Shown here in pieces: positions 63,341-64,000 of a DNA stretch of 64,000 bases. The translations under genes were made by a program, and so were the position numbers. Origin of the DNA: Adiantum capillus-veneris (lineage: Eukaryota > Streptophyta > Polypodiopsida > Polypodiales > Pteridaceae); contig CM043966.1 in assembly GCA_014529385.2 (NCBI GenBank), positions 100,156,087 to 100,220,086 on the forward strand, written 5' to 3'. The first letter of the stretch is position 1; every line of letters begins with the position of its first letter. A model generated the notes under the pieces. It was not told where the DNA came from. It saw only the letters and a list, made by a program, of their open reading frames with translations, and made no database searches.

Positions 63341-63901
63341 AAAAGGCAGATGCGAGCCAGACAGGGCTCTTTATAACAAAAACAGAGAAACTCCAAAAAC
63401 GCGACGAACCAAGCCAACGGTGTTCGTCGCGCCCCGGCCACTTTTGTGGCCCATGCTGAGCTGAAGACCCATTCAAGTCTACAAAGAGACCACAGGGCCC
63501 CGAGCTATGCCCTCCAAATGACGTCCAAACAGGGACCAACTCGCAAGTGCTGCATTGCGATGGAACGCTCTTTCAGATTCGGCTTTCAAGAAGCCTCCGC
63601 GCGGGCCAACGCAGCAGGTGGCTCCGCGCACATCGGGTTACCTATTCGGGGAATGCTCAAGTACGGGGAATTCTACTTGGGTGTTCAAAGCATATCTTTT
63701 CAGCCTTCTGCCAAAACCCCAAAAATACACACACACTCATTTTCAAAAATGACAAAAACAAAGCATGCCGACTTACTTGCATTTTGGGAACAGTTTTGTC
63801 ACTTGCACTTATATGCACCCCTTTGTCCCCACGGCCTCATGCATAGCCGAGCACTCTTTTCCCACATTCGACGCGGTCGTCGAACTCTCTTCAAACGGGG
63901 G

Positions 63902-64000
63902 TGTATATAAGGGGTATGAGCCTCCCGAGAACGGCCACGGGAGGGGACCCCCCACCTAGACACTGTAGCCTCACTCCACGCACTCGCGCACCGTGGGGAC
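63902..64000 (+). repeat. GC-rich miniature element: LTR copy 3 (partial)
   Basis: It starts TGTATATAAGGGGTATGAGC directly after the purine tract and is cut by the window end. Confidence 0.83.

Larger units (their letters stand above)
62472..64000 (+). mobile_element. GC-rich miniature LTR element (TRIM-like), 3' LTR cut by window end
   Basis: LTR copy 2 (62472-62956, 485 bp, TGTATATAAGGGG...GGCGTCACA) is followed by the primer site (62959-62970), a 945 bp interior without coding domains, the purine tract AAACGGGGG (63893-63901) and LTR copy 3 from 63902 to the window end. It is far richer in G and C than the rest of the window. The lack of gag and pol, with complete priming signals, fits a terminal-repeat retrotransposon in miniature, moved by another element's proteins. 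Confidence 0.83.

Noticed and set aside
62027-64000. GC-rich region as ribosomal DNA
   Set aside because: No conserved rRNA sequence is visible. A primer-binding site, a purine tract and repeated TG...CA ends show an LTR element.

Overview
This window looks like intergenic DNA from a large-genome land plant. At least three quarters of it consists of LTR retrotransposons and their wreckage. The evidence for a plant is the Ty1/copia and Ty3/gypsy polyproteins, primer-binding sites complementary to initiator tRNA-Met (TGGTATCAGAG), a chromodomain-type gypsy element, small TIR elements nested inside other elements, and one spliced gene with GT-AG introns. The gypsy pol style fits ferns, lycophytes or gymnosperms, but the sequence alone does not fix the taxon. 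No rRNA gene, CRISPR array, plastid operon or bacterial operon is visible.

Layout. 1-8000 (-): gag-protease part of a gypsy element, interrupted by a complete 5.2 kb copia element (507-5686) and a 324 bp TIR element (7207-7530). 9000-12060 (+): decayed gypsy pol carrying a (GA)n expansion and a 220 bp CCCCGGGG-ended TIR element. 12.3-16.0 kb: unrecognised coding-like sequence, a fold-back element and a divergent histone H3-like locus on the minus strand, with a second H3-tail copy facing away from it; a third tail copy lies at 23.6 kb. 16377-21924 (-): a 5.5 kb LTR element without recognisable coding sequence. 24.4-28.5 kb: tandem repeats, including a 960 bp higher-order repeat and a recurring palindrome. 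29447-37406 (+): a young chromovirus-type gypsy (LTRs about 1% different, perfect TSD) inserted in the LTR of an older minus-strand gypsy (37407-38700) whose U3 holds heat-shock-element-like motifs. 40.3-43.6 kb (-): the only clear host gene, methyltransferase-like, with a tandem exon duplication. 44.5-61.8 kb: a Helitron-like end, a SINE, and three copies of one short-LTR gypsy family, two of them forming a large inverted duplication; a second copia element (54421-59957) sits in one arm and a second CCCCGGGG element in the other. 62.0-64.0 kb: a GC-rich miniature LTR element in tandem, with what looks like a fossil LTR-LTR circle junction.

The coding sequences do not form one pathway. The interest lies in the nesting order, in DNA-level rearrangements that can be dated by shared mutations, and in a few host-derived or undescribed pieces: the H3-like locus, the CCCCGGGG element family, the exon-duplicated methyltransferase-like gene, and the palindrome and higher-order repeat array. 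Coordinates were read by eye. Domain assignments are from motif recognition, not database searches.
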